Assembly (NCBI RefSeq): GCF_004359215.1
Contig: NC_090624.1
Location: forward strand, 2,022,362-2,086,361
Length of the DNA: 64,000 nt
Direction: 5' to 3'
DNA from: Bremia lactucae
Lineage: Eukaryota > Oomycota > Peronosporomycetes > Peronosporales > Peronosporaceae
The translations under genes and the position numbers were made by a program. Below, piece by piece: positions 11,542 to 22,218 of this stretch. The stretch's first letter is position 1; each line of letters starts with the position of its first letter. Under the pieces are notes generated by a model, which saw only the letters and a list, made by a program, of their open reading frames with translations, made no database searches and was not told where the DNA came from.

Positions 11542-12834
11542 GGAGCTACCTCGCTCCTAAAGTCAGAGAAAGACTTTTAGACTCAGAGAGTCTCTTTGTT
11601 CTAAAGATTAGTGGATTAAGCAACTTAGGAAGTCGTTCAAGCTATTAAAGCTTAAGGAATCCTAGCTCAAGGGATTTCGGGGTTTTCGTAGAACCAAGTG
11701 ACAACTAGTGCCCAAGAGTATACACCTTAGAATGGCTTCTATCTCTTACAGACCAATGTGCAAGCCTTAGGAAGGCCCTTAACGCTTTAAGATCCAAAGA
11801 AGAACTGCACTATATTTAATTATTTAATTTAAAACCTTACCCTAGCTAATTTAAAAATAGATTTCGACCGCCAGATTTATATTTGGCGGCGACCACATTT
11901 ATTACCCATAATAAATGGGTTCTAAATAATTAACTTTATTAAAATAGAATAAAAAGGTATTTTACTAATGAATTAAATGTACCACAACAACGATTCTCCA
12001 ACCGACGTGTGCCTCATAAGACCCTCCCCCATCAGACTGTTGACACCGAGTGACAATATTCACTTCATTTTCTCTTTGAGGTTGGAACCTAAACAGCTAA
12101 CCGTTCGGTTGTGTTTTTCTTTCCTTTGTCCCATGAAATTCAATCGTGAGTCACACACTCTTAGCACCTTCCTCAACGATGAGGGAATGGTGACTTTGAA
12201 AGTCACACTCCATCATAAGATGAGGAACAAGAGCGTTGCTCTTACACGCCTTCCCCTCCGTATGAACGTCGGTGGGACTCAAATCTGTTTCCAGAACGTG
12301 GTGCCGCTGATGTCTTAACTGCATTAAGCAGGACACAGAACCTTAAGTCCAACATCATTACGAATCCGCTCGATGAAGAGCAAGAGCGGCCAATTTTCAT
12401 AAAGGAACAAGCTTGTCGACGGGCTGCCGAGATAGCGTAAGCGAAAGCTCATAGTGAATATAAGTTCACTCCGCTTAGTGTGGAAGAGCGTCTCAAAGAG
12501 ATCGCGGGTCAATTTGGTCATCTGGACATCTGGTGACCCGGTGAGGACGCCGGAGGAGATCACTGCTCGCAACGATATTCATGAGCGATACCTTAAACCA
12601 AAGGCAATGACGCGAGGTCAGCATCTGACGCGCCTACGTGATCAAGCCCGTGGGGCTTCGGTGACCTCAATGAGGGAAATTCCGATCGTTTTGTTTTCAA
12701 ATGAAACATGAAGTAAGAACAAAGTCTCACTTGCCAACTGGGTCCATCGAGCCCGCTGCCTCCGCAATATTGGAATATCAGAGAGTCTACGTATGTGGCT
12801 GATGTTCGTTTGGAACGGAAACTTCGCTTCGATT
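11542..12834. repeat. Right arm of large inverted repeat; gag-like debris of another Ty3 element
   Basis: Exact inverted partner of 6676-7968. An AT-rich leader (11542-11975) precedes plus-strand frames that look gag-like although stop-ridden, for example EYKFTPLSVEERLKEIAGQF near 12458 and YVADVRLERKLRFDYAKLNA near 12790. Several short inverted repeats occur here too (near 11869-11890, 12165-12210). Assignment to gag is tentative. Confidence 0.55.
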
Positions 12835-13244
12835 ACGCCAAGCTTAACGCCAAAGGCCAGTTACGTTTGGCATTTTCCCACAAAACGAAGCAAGGTCTAG
12901 CCGATATTTCAGTGCTTCGGTTGGCCGTGCAACCATAAATCGAAGCCGCATTGAGGCTATAGATTCACCTGATCCCATTTTAGTATTGGGAAGCGTCGTT
13001 TGACGCAAGTCGACCCCGAGATTGGCGCTCAAAAATGTCAACGGCGTACGGGCAACCTTGCCGAAGAGGTACCTTAAACTCTTAATAATTTAAAGAAGAG
13101 GGGTAACTCAGCCACTTTACCAGATGCTGGTATTGGTTATTACGACGACGACGCTTTAAAGTTTCTCTACTTGAAACTGAAGGTTTCCTCGCGCATCAAG
13201 CAGCGCGGGTGTGGACCAAAATCTAGACGGAAGCATTTGATCCT

Positions 13245-14410
13245 TTAAAGCACGAGGTGCAACTTCTTCGTGAGAGCATTGCTCGGGTTGAGAGCTCTTT
13301 TGGGGTGGTTCAACACCGTCTTTCGATGATGGAGCGTCAGCGACCTCGTTAAGAAGGCCTGCTGGACATCCTGGTGAGGATGCAGCAATCTGCGGCACGA
13401 CCGCTTGTCTCGGCGGAAGCGCCTTAAAGTCCGCGTGGGAAGGGTCCCGATATGGCTAAAGCAAGCCAACGTCAACACTGGGCGTGTACGCATCTTGATA
13501 GGAACATTTAGCGTGTAAGCTAGGCCTGTCTTGGCCAACATTGTAAATGGTCCAATAATTTGCGGCCGCAATTTGGTCTTGAAGACCACAGGAACCAAGT
13601 TAGTAGGTAGATTTTTAGCGTTTAATAAAACTCGGTCTCCGACCATATAATAATTAATACAGCTTCTGCCTTTGGCATCTGCTTGTTCTTTTGTTTGTCT
13701 TGGCTATCAGCCATCGTATCCTTTACGTGTCTTAAGACTAAATCGCGTCGCGAGAAACTCGCTTACTTGTTTCCGAACGGTAACAGGGCTGATATCAGCA
13801 AGTCAATCGGCTAATTCTCCTCCACCAAGCCCTCCCCCCCAGTGTAAGCATTATTGGAACGCGTGGGTGGGTGATACCGTTGGCATAGAGCGGATAATTG
13901 CCTGTAGAGGCATGTACAGCGTTATTTAACGCAGCTCCACCACTGGGAGCATTGAGCTCCAGCGCTTTGGTGTCTGAGCACACACACTGCGTAAAACGTC
14001 TTCTATGACGTGATTGACACGTTCAGTTTGACCATTGGTCTGCGGATAATCCGTGGTGGACATGTTTAATCTGGTGCCAAGCACTCCGAAATTAAATTTA
14101 AGAATTTACCCGTAAAACGGTGGTCTTGATCAAAGCCAATTTCGACTAGCATACCGTTTTGTCGAAACACGCAATCGATAAACAGCCTTGTTGTATTTTC
14201 GCCATCAATCAAATTTGGCACAGCCGCTAAGTGAGCCATTTTGCTTAATCGGTCAACAAAGACCACTATGCTGGAGTTACCGGCCGAATCTTTCTGTAGA
14301 CCGAAACCAAAATCCAACTCAGTGCTTTCTTTTGGACGCTTATTTGTGTCCTGCTTAAGGTATTTTGTGACCCTAAAGACGAGATGAAGATCTACTTTGA
14401 CGACATCCAC
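13245..14410 (-). pseudogene. Integrase core and C-terminal domain fragment
   Basis: The minus strand carries SSIVVFVDRLSKMAHLAAVP and FDQDHRFTGKF (first two acidic positions of the DDE core), then an NMSTTDYPQTNGQTE-like segment in a shifted frame near 14060-13990. The C-terminal part is MVGDRVLLNAKNLPTN followed by the GPFTMLAKTGLAYTLNVP module (GPY/F type). Frameshifts separate the parts. Confidence 0.75.
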
Positions 14411-15200
14411 GTTTTAACGCAAAGTGTCGATGTCGAAGAGCTTATTCGGGCATTAGATAGAGTGCTAATGCGATGTGAAGAGCAAAATCTTCACGTTAAG
14501 TTGTCCAAAAGCCAAACCTGCGTGGTCGAGGTTCTTTACTTGAGGACTTCGTCGGGCTAAAATGCGTTCGAGTGGACCCTGACCAGGTGAAGATAATCGC
14601 AGATTGGCCAATTCAAAGAACGCAAAGCGCATGAAAACTTTTGCGAACAAACGTGTACGCAAAGCGCGCGTAAAACTTTTGCGAACAAACGTGTACTGTC
14701 TCGGCTCTTAAAGAATTTGCCCAGTTTGCGGGACCACTACACTACAGTACCAAAGGCAAGCGAACTTTCGAAAGTCTATGCAGCTCACGACCATACAACT
14801 GAGCTGCTTTGAAGAGCTTACACGACGCTTGACATCGCCACTGGCTTTAAGTCTTTCTGACTTTCCGCAACCTTTTGGCAACCGAATGGACGCCTCGAAT
14901 TCGCCGTTGGGGGCATCTTGTTTCAAAAAGAGGGAGGGCTAAAGCATCCAATTGCTTTGCAGTCGAAAGATAAAGCCAGTCAAGTCGAAACGGATCACAA
15001 AAGCATCGAGATGATCCTAACCCAGAAGACAACAAATCCGACGAGTCGCACGATGGCTCAAGGAGCTCGCTAAGCTTCAACCATTGTTTTGTTCAAGTGG
15101 ATTCCCAGTGAATAAAACACAGCCGCTGATGCATTATTTCGAAATCCGGAATTTGAACGAAATTCTGCCCAAGTCAGAGAGATACTAGACACTACTCAGT
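14371..15200 (+). pseudogene. Reverse transcriptase and RNase H fragment
   Basis: The plus strand encodes KIYFDDIHVLTQS with the catalytic YFDD box, then ALDRVLMRCEEQNLHVKLSK, and after several stops an RNase H piece with EFAVGGILFQKEGGLKHPIA. It abuts the oppositely oriented integrase at 14371-14410, which marks an inversion or nested-insertion breakpoint. Confidence 0.7.
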
Positions 15201-15269
15201 ACCTTCAATTGTGGCAACTATTGTCCTAACCAAGGTGATGGTCGTTCAAACAGCAAAAGCGATGTATCA

Positions 15270-15602
15270 GTGACACAAGGAGCTACAATGGATCAGCAAA
15301 AGCTTAAACAAGTTGATATAGTCCTCAAGTATTTCTCACAAGACGAACGCTGTACTACCAAACTGGAGAATACGAGACCCCACGTAGGTCTCAAGAACCG
15401 AGTTATTTGTGACGACGTCGTAACAGCAGGCCATCCTAGGCGTTACAAGACCTACTCGGCAGTACGTGAGCGATGCTACTGGACAAAGATAATGAAGTAC
15501 ATCCAGCGATATGTGAATACATGCGAGATGTACCAGCGCAATAAGCCAAGGCAAACAAAATCGACAGGACTACTGCAACCGGGAGATATACTTGCCCGTT
15601 GA
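15270..15602 (+). pseudogene. Integrase zinc-binding domain fragment
   Basis: An open frame of 110 codons contains AGHPRRYKTYSAVRERCYW and MKYIQRYVNTCEMYQRNKP, the H2C2 zinc-binding pattern of Ty3 integrase with the last Cys replaced by Tyr (CEMYQR instead of CExCQR). It probably continues the pol fragment just upstream. Confidence 0.7.
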
Positions 15603-16019
15603 TAGACCAACATGTCGATGGACTTCGACATCTAACCAGTGCTGAAGGAAACAATGCCATCCTGTTAATTTTCGATCGCATTAAAAGCAAGCAAACTTTA
15701 TCGCGACAGACACAGACGACAAAGCAACAGAGATCGCCAACGCGTTCATGAAAACAATGTAAATGACCATGACCTACGAAAAATTATTATATCCGATAGC
15801 AACCTCAAAGCCACGTCTTAATGATAGCAAAGTATTGAGAGTGGAAGGCAACACAATCTGTCATCCTCGTTTCGACCTCAAATTGACGACCACACGGAAA
15901 ATACGAATCTTTTTATTGGAGACTATACTCGAGGCGTCCTTAATCTAGCCCAATATATACAGTAGCTTTGCCTACGACCGACGAGTATGCCAATGCACTA
16001 AATGCATTTTTGGCGCAGA

Positions 16020-16960
16020 AGAAAATTGAGAAGCGAGGCCTTAGAGCGCTAAGGTTAAAGCCATTGTAGATTGGCCGGTTCCTAAAAACCAAAGGATTTG
16101 CGTAAGTGGTTGGGTCTCGCCAATTATTTACACAAATATAGCGAAATTTACTCGGATAAGGCTAGGCCATTATCGAACCTGCTCATAAGGATGCAGAATG
16201 GTGCTGAACTAGCACCGAATATAATACTTTTCGAGCGGTTAAGAATAGTCTTACCCGTGTCTCGATCCTGGTTTTGCCAAATCCAAATTGACCTTTCAGT
16301 GTCGTCTGTCGACGCATAGGATTTTGCCATTGGGAGTGCTCTGTTACAAACAGATGCTGGTGGGCGTGAACGTGTTATTGCGTTCGAGTCTCGACAGCTG
16401 AAAGCTGCGGAAACGAACTACCCAGCTCATGACAAGAAGTTACTTGCTATGAAGTATGCTCTCGTCAAATTCAGAGAGTTCATCTGCTCGCGTTTGTGAT
16501 TTATACAGATCACGCGTCATTACGCACTGTGACTAAGTCGCCCCATCTCTAACAGAGAATGGCCCGATAGCAATCCTTTTTCGCCGAGTTAAACTTCGAG
16601 GCGAAGAATAAGCCTAAAAAGCAGAATGCTTTGGCCGATGCGTTATCACGCAGGCCGGATTATGAGCTCTTTCATTTAACGACAATAATGTAGCCTATTA
16701 CTTTATTAATCTGTATGGCCTACACCAAGGATGAACATTGTGTAGCTCTGCTACGAGATTTAAATAGCACTGACTCGGGTTTTATTTGTCGGCACGTTTG
16801 CATGCACGACTACATCGATTGAATATTGATAACAACCTGGTTGCTTTATTGCACGGACGCTGCGGATCCTCCGCGCGTTGTGGTTCCTCATGATGAGGAT
16901 TCGATGTACCGATTCCTCGATGAGACACATGATACTGTCCTTGGTGGTCTACTGGGAAGT
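16020..16960 (+). pseudogene. Second RT/RNase H fragment
   Basis: The plus strand shows LRKWLGLANYLHKYSEIYSD with KARPLSNLL (RT thumb and connection), then ERVIAFESRQLKAAETNYPA with HDKKLLAMKYAL, YTDHASLRTVTKSPHL and NALADALSRRPDY, the RNase H signatures of Ty3/gypsy pol. The start of an integrase region (DPPRVVVPHDEDSMYRFLDE) follows at about 16865. Several stops interrupt it. Confidence 0.75.
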
Positions 16961-17061
16961 CATACAGTGTTGGGAGTCGATTAGTATCCATTAGAGTGAC
17001 AAGGTATTCCAAAGACCGTCAGGGGTTGAAGGCTGTTAACGGGATACCCGATTCGCGAAAC

Positions 17062-17880
17062 TTAACTTGGTAGGAACCTCAAAGCAGGTCCATGCATGGA
17101 AATCGGTGACTGCCTGTCATGGCGTTGGAGGTGTCTTTCTTGCGCGACATTAGGAACGCCAGCAAGATGTTTGCATATGTAGCTGACGATATCATGTACA
17201 ATGCGCCAACCCATAGGTTCTTTGCACAGAACGTCGGAGCTTGATTCAACGACAGTGTACTGAAAAGCATCTGTGATTTCACGTGATTTGCGTTTGCTCA
17301 TTCAATGTGCAACCAAAATAGGTCAAAAGCACGAGTGCAGATCAAGCAGCTCCAAATAGTTCTAATTAGATTTTAGGCTTATCGCTATAAAGGCGGGATA
17401 GGATTTGCCGAAGTAAAGAGCTCAAAACCACTTATCCAGCAAATGATATGTACCTTTTCAAATGGCAATTACACCAAGTAGCCACCGAGCGGTTAAGTTC
17501 ACTCACTAATAGGACAACCCTTACTGATCTAGTGCCCTCCACTATAAGGCTCACAACCGGTAAGGGTACTCATGGCATAGTGGGAAGCGGGATAACTCGC
17601 TTCCCGTCGCTCGGAACTTTGGCGCCATTGTTTGTCTTAATTGGGATGTGTGCCTGGCTTGAGCTCAATTTCATGCTCAATTTCCTCCCTAATTGGCGAA
17701 GTCTCATTTTAAGCGCCGTGAGAGAAACAGTATTCGCATACTTGCGTAGTGTTGAGTACGCTGGGTTACCCTTCCCATCCTTGACTCTTGAAGCGTTCTG
17801 CTTTCTCTGAGTCATGCGGATTGGCGACAAAGATGGCTTCGACATATTTGTCATGGCGCAGCATCTTCGCCATTTGCTGA
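17062..17880 (-). pseudogene. RT leader fragments, minus strand
   Basis: Minus-strand frames include an EIEHEIELKPGTHPN-like segment around 17640-17690, which matches the conserved leader ahead of RT in Ty3/gypsy pol, and MGWRIVHDIVSYICKHLAGV (17300-17062), resembling the GGWRMVVDYRxLN fingers motif. Heavily decayed, so only the family assignment is supportable. Confidence 0.5.
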
Positions 17881-17935
17881 CATTTAGGAACCCGCGTCGT
17901 ACCGTGTTGGCCCATCTTTCTTTTCCTAAGATTGG

Positions 17936-18347
17936 TGTAACGGGCACTGCCGACTTGTACTGCTTCAAGGCGAGTGGTGCCTCACGTCACTTCACGTACA
18001 CTAGTACGTGCAGAGGAAGTCTTCTCTTTAAAACACTTGCTTTAAAAAGGGTTAATTAAAAACTGAATTTAATATAGTTAAGTTCTTCTTGTCTATCTAC
18101 TTAATACTAACTTAAATATAAGCTAATACAGAACATGAACTAAAAGTGTTATCTGTCTTTCTCTTTGCGCGCGTCCAGAGCTGACTGGACCGCGAAGAAA
18201 GTAGATATAATGGTATATATCGACCAATGGATAAGCCTTTAGAATATTACCATATTAAGTAATATTCTCCAAATATCTACCTTTTAGATAATATATTAAT
18301 TAACAACCTTTAAGTGTCAATTTCATTTAACGATACACCCCGTTACA
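17936..18347 (-). repeat. 3' LTR
   Basis: A 412-bp unit starting TGTAACGGGC and ending CCCCGTTACA. Compared with the 429-bp partner at 21614 it has lost part of the leading hairpin region near 17960 (CTTCAAGGCGAGTGG, where other copies have two stem-loops). Confidence 0.9.
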
Positions 18348-18360
18348 TCACCCCTCCCTT
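18348..18360 (-). other. Polypurine tract
   Basis: On the minus strand AAGGGAGGGGTGA lies immediately before the 3' LTR. With the PBS at the other end it fixes the element sense as minus. Confidence 0.8.
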
Positions 18361-18479
18361 AAACGACAATCACTAAGACTGTAATTGGATAGAGTGGTCA
18401 CTATAAGACCACTTTATTAAAAACGATGTTGATTGGTCAGATCCATTATTTCTAATTCTATCGCATGATTTAACAAGTC

Positions 18480-20297
18480 CATGCGGTATGCGAATAGTGC
18501 GGCGCCTTTGCTGCGGTTCATGCAGCCGCGGGCGACGCATTATTGTCTCTTGCGGCAGGCGTTCCGTCTGTCGTAGTGTCATCTTCTCCCGCAACTTTAA
18601 ATGTTGCGGGTGCACGTGGTGATACACCACGTGAATGCGTCCCCTCTTTGGAGGTCGAGTACGAATGCGAGTCTGACGAAATGGCCGACTCGGGGAGAAC
18701 AGTACAGTCGCCTCATCATCGCTAGGCGGCTGACTTTGAGCCTTCGAATGAAGGGGCTCATTCAAGTAGACGTGATGGTAGCATTCGCTACAGCATGTTC
18801 GGCTCCGACGACGAGGATGATTCCTCATCGCCAGTGCCGTCTCCCGTGCCGTTACCCGCACATATTTCTGTGCGTGGTGATGACGATGGCGTAAGCATCG
18901 TAAAAGTTCTTGTGGTACACTTCTTCAGTGGGTATAACGCAAGGGATCGTAGACACTAAAATGTCTCGTCTTGCCCCTAGAAGAAGCCGTGGCTTTTGCC
19001 CGAGCAGCTAATTAATAGCTTGTCTTGGAGAGACTACTCGTCACAATAAATATCCCTTATTTATTGCGACAAACGGTTTGGGAATTTTGTAGTTTGAATG
19101 AATTTTGCAAGCTTGACTTTATTCCTTTCTGTTCGGGCAATGACGCTTGGCAGCTTGAAAACGGCGAGTCACGTGTCTACTTTGTTATCATCGTGTCCGC
19201 TCATTGTAGTGACGTGAATACATGGCCTTGATCCCAGCGCGAAGAACTTTCGCCCTGAGGAAGATTTTTATATCGATGCTTTTTTCAAGCATCGATGGTA
19301 AAGTGGCAACAATAAGCGAGATAAAGTCTCGCTTCTGCAAGCCTGGAGTGCGTTCATTCGCAATGTCAAAGCCATTGGACGCAAAGCCTGGTGTCAAAGA
19401 CTTAACGCGATTCGCGTTAAGTTTGAAAACCGAACTCCAATCGGTGCAAGGTATAAATTTCATCGGTTAACACGTGAGGTAGAACTTCCATGCCTCACGT
19501 GGGGTGATCCCTGTCCGTGTTGTGTTGACAACACGAAGCCAGAAAAAGGGGATGTCTTTTCCTTTTCTTCGCCCTGGGGAAGGGCTCGCATCTCTATCGA
19601 GATTCGCGATGCGATTGACGTTTTGCATTCGATTAACAGGCGCCAGGGGCGCGTGTTTTCCGGTGGGCCTTCTGAACCATCGGATGGGTCTCGTCATACT
19701 GACGGACGAGGCCCTCAACGTCAGCAACTAGCTGGGAACGAGGCTCCCAGCTATCATGTGAAGGTGGATAAACCACGCCAGCGAACAAGATAACTCGTTC
19801 GCTGCCCCTTCAGACCACGGTGGTTCTGGATACGTTCCACAAGGAAACGTTGACCACCGTGGGAATCCACCAATGGTTGTGGTGGAGGAGGGAAAATGAG
19901 ATCCGAACCGTGTGTCTGATCTAATGTCGAGGATCGACAGAATCGATCATTTCCTCAATGATTTGGAGGAGGGAGTTGACCACGAGCGCGGTAAGCGTCG
20001 CTCGTTAGAGCAGTCGGTGCAGGATCATCATATCGAGCGGCTGGAGACCGTTCGAAGAGTGCGTACTCCATGTTGGAGTACGAACAAAAATATCACGCTG
20101 TTCGTGATGAGCTGTCGTCAGCTCATCGCAGTTTCGAGCATATTCGGAACAGGCATGAGAAACTCCAGGTCCAACATGAGAACCTGGTTCACGATCACAA
20201 GAATCTCTTAGAAATTTTTGAAAAGGGTGGTCAGATCCGTCCTCGGAAGAAGCCGCGTACTGATGATACGGGCGGAGCCGACCAACGTAAAACGTAG
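18480..20297 (+). pseudogene. Broken antisense frame of the element (acidic head, coiled-coil tail)
   Basis: The plus strand, antisense to gag-pol, carries an interrupted protein-like frame. An acidic N-terminal part (SLEVEYECESDEMAD, then GSIRYSMFGSDDEDDSS near 18780-18830) is followed by VSLLQAWSAFIRNVKAIGRK and RKAWCQRLNAIRVKFENRTP (19330-19440), RARISIEIRDAIDVLHSINR (19585-19640), and a heptad-rich tail LNDLEEGVDHERGKRRSLEQ to EHIRNRHEKLQVQHENLVHD (19950-20190). Stops at 18723 and several frameshifts break it. The counterpart at 60810-62719 is better preserved. I do not recognise the family. Confidence 0.45.
19594..19872 (-). pseudogene. Chromodomain, frameshifted
   Basis: RFLVERIQNHRGLKGQRTSY and LVRWRG are followed by a one-base insertion near 19772 that breaks the frame just before the HDSWEP core. 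The rest, to RQYDETHPMVQKAHRKTRAP, continues in the next frame. The copy after the N (22490-22616) lacks this insertion. Confidence 0.75.
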
Positions 20298-20403
20298 GAT
20301 GCTTTCGCATCCAACGTGGCAATTCTAGTGTGTACGCATTGCCTCTGCGATGCAGTACACGCAATGGCCCAATGAACTCACATAATGATTGTGTCTGGAG
20401 CAA
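20005..20403 (-). pseudogene. Integrase C-terminal module and linker
   Basis: The frame contains EFIGPLRVLHRRGNAYTLEL followed by MRKHPTFYVGRLRPYHQY, the GPL/F module that closes Ty3 integrases before the chromodomain linker. It begins directly after the gag remnant, without RT or integrase core. The linker half (20230-20005) overlaps the antisense coiled-coil frame. Confidence 0.75.
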
Positions 20404-20463
20404 CTTTAGTCAAGAGATTTGCAAATTCTCTTGAGGTTGCTGGATCAGTAGGGCGTTGCGCCC

Positions 20464-21556
20464 CTACTGACCCCGATTATTTTTTGGCGGTCCGCCTCGC
20501 TGTTGCGATTTCGCAACAACGTCGGACCCGCGACCGTTGCCCTTTTTGGCATTCGGTCCATAATTACGTTCAGTACCTCTCGGTACTGGGCGTGTAGCAC
20601 TACACTCATGAGCGTACTGTCCTAACTTTTGACAGCGATGGCATTTCTGCAATCGCTTATTGTTTGAAAAACGAGGCTTCTCGCATTCGACAAATGAGAG
20701 GTCCATCGGTTCTGGACCTCCCAGCACGTGTCGTCTTGGAGGACGACACGATGACGAACTAGCTTGAGCCTGTCTCAAGCTTAAGTCCTCCTGTTCCGCA
20801 ACGGATGTTGCTTCTTTAAGCGTTGCCAGTTCCAAGCGGAACAGGTGGGTCTTTACGGAGCCATCCGTATGACCTTGCATGAACACCGTGATCAACGTGT
20901 GTTCATGAATTGGGTAGTTTGTAATACAACTCGCCAAGAGTCGTAGGTGCTGGGCATAAGCGTGAATACTCGCTTGCCTTGCTTGAATTTTAGAAGCTCT
21001 GATCGAGCTCTAAACTCAGCCCTAGGCGGTTTAAACGTCTGTTTGAGCCGGGCTATAAAAGCCTCTAGCGACCCAAAGACATATGGGTCGCGCAACCTTA
21101 ACGCCTAGTGCCCAAGTTTTGGCACGACCTGCCAAATCTGATTGAGCAAATGCGACTCGCATTCGCTCGTCGACGATGTGACGAGACCTTATGGCATCGT
21201 CAAACCCGACAAATCATCTTAAGAGGGAGTCTTCTTCGACTCCCCTATACTTAGAGATGTCAATCTTTAGAGTTTCGGGACGACGCGTATGCGTCATCCC
21301 AGGTACAGGGGTCTGCCTGTTGAGAGCCTTGCTGATTAAGCAAGGCTACCTTCTCCTACGCCTCGTCAAGTTCTTGTTGTATGAACTTGGCGATGGCTGA
21401 ATGGAGGGCATCTCTGTCCAAACCGGACAGCATGGCCAAGATGGCATCGTTCCCTACGGTCGAACTCATTCGTTCGACCACACTCCTTTCTCTGTCACTT
21501 AGAAAAGAGTAGCTATCACGCGAAACGTGATGCGTATTTCCATTATCATCTAACAT
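20464..21556 (-). pseudogene. Gag with atypical zinc knuckle
   Basis: A start at 21556 opens MLDDNGNTHHVSRDSYSFLS. The capsid part (SLEAFIARLKQTFKPPRAEF, 21095-20985) is followed, after a frameshift near 20985, by LASCITNYPIHEHTLITVFM and a C-terminal zinc knuckle CHRCQKLGQYAHEC. The knuckle has Gln where the CCHC motif has His, in both this copy and 23208-24300. One further stop and a shift lie near 21200-21350. The protein packages the element RNA in this family, but this copy is inactive. Confidence 0.75.
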
Positions 21557-21600
21557 GGCTATGCTAGATGCATAAAACTGTGGTACTTGGACGGACTACA

Positions 21601-21611
21601 AAATGCTACCA
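21601..21611 (-). other. Primer-binding site, tRNA-iMet type
   Basis: On the minus strand TGGTAGCATTT starts two bases (CC) inside the 5' LTR. The first eight bases match the complement of the 3' end of eukaryotic initiator tRNA-Met (…TGCTACCA), the usual primer for many Ty3/gypsy elements. Confidence 0.65.
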
Positions 21612-21613
21612 GG

Positions 21614-22042
21614 TGTAACGGGGCACTGCCGACTTGTACTGCTTCAGTACAAGTCCACTTCGCACTGCCTCAGTGCGAGTGGTGCCTCACGTCACTCCAC
21701 GTACACTAGTACGTGCAGAGAAAGTCTGCTCTTTAAAACACTTGCTTTCAAGAGGGTTAATTAAAAACTGTATTAATATAATTATGTTCTTCTTGTCTAT
21801 CTACTTAATACAAACTTAATTATAAACAAATACAAAACATGTACCAAAAGTCTTATCTGTCTTTCTCTTTGCGCGCGTCCAGCGCTCACTGGACCGCGGA
21901 GAAAGTAGATATAATGGTCTAGATCTACCAATGGATAAGCTTTTAGAATATTACCATGTAAAGTAATATTATCTACCTTTAGATAATATATTAATTAACA
22001 ACTTTTAAGTCTTAATTTCATGTAACGATACACCCCTTTACA
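21614..22042 (-). repeat. 5' LTR
   Basis: A 429-bp unit, TGTAACGGGG to CCTTTACA. It contains perfect stem-loops at 21631-21655 (11-bp arms, 3-nt loop), about 21661-21677 (7-bp arms) and about 21698-21715 (7-bp arms). An identical LTR occurs at 24358-24786 because of the unmerged overlap. Confidence 0.9.
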
Positions 22043-22218
22043 GCTCTGCTGCTTCCATTAATGTTCGATATATGCTAATCACTGTTTTTGTAAATGCTTT
22101 TGTATTTCTTAGACATGTTTGTTAAGTTAAAAGGGAAGTCGATCGATCAGCTCTTTTTAATAAATTGAGCACGTTTTTGAATGGCCAGAAGGTATTGTTA
22201 TCACTTTTATCCTCTCAC

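Larger units (their letters stand above)
12835..17935. mobile_element. Mosaic of degenerate Ty3/gypsy fragments
   Basis: Five kilobases of pol debris on both strands with many stops and frameshifts: integrase (-) at 13245-14410, RT and RNase H (+) at 14371-15200, integrase zinc domain (+) at 15270-15602, a second RT and RNase H (+) at 16020-16960, and an RT leader (-) at 17062-17880. The changes of strand imply nested insertions or inversions. No LTRs were recognised for these older pieces. No host gene is visible. Confidence 0.8.
17936..22042 (-). mobile_element. Chromodomain Ty3 element with internal deletion (both LTRs present)
   Basis: Minus-strand element bounded by a 5' LTR (22042-21614) and 3' LTR (18347-17936). 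Inside, in element order: PBS, gag (21556-20464), integrase C-terminus (20403-20005), chromodomain (19872-19594), a 1.2-kb 3' region with antisense frames, and PPT. Protease, RT, RNase H and integrase core are missing, so it could only move with enzymes supplied by a relative. No direct target-site duplication is seen (flanks CTAAGATTGG and GCTCTGCTGC). Its right part is repeated after the N at 22472. Confidence 0.85.

Noticed and set aside
19188..19470. Overlapping 80-90 codon frames on both strands, also at 9982-10264
   Set aside because: Both strands are open in the same place, as expected from the dense inverted repeats. No motif or start context decides between them.
17928..22050. Target-site duplication for the element 17936-22042
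   Set aside because: The flanks (CTAAGATTGG and GCTCTGCTGC) do not match. The ends may come from recombination between elements or from decay.
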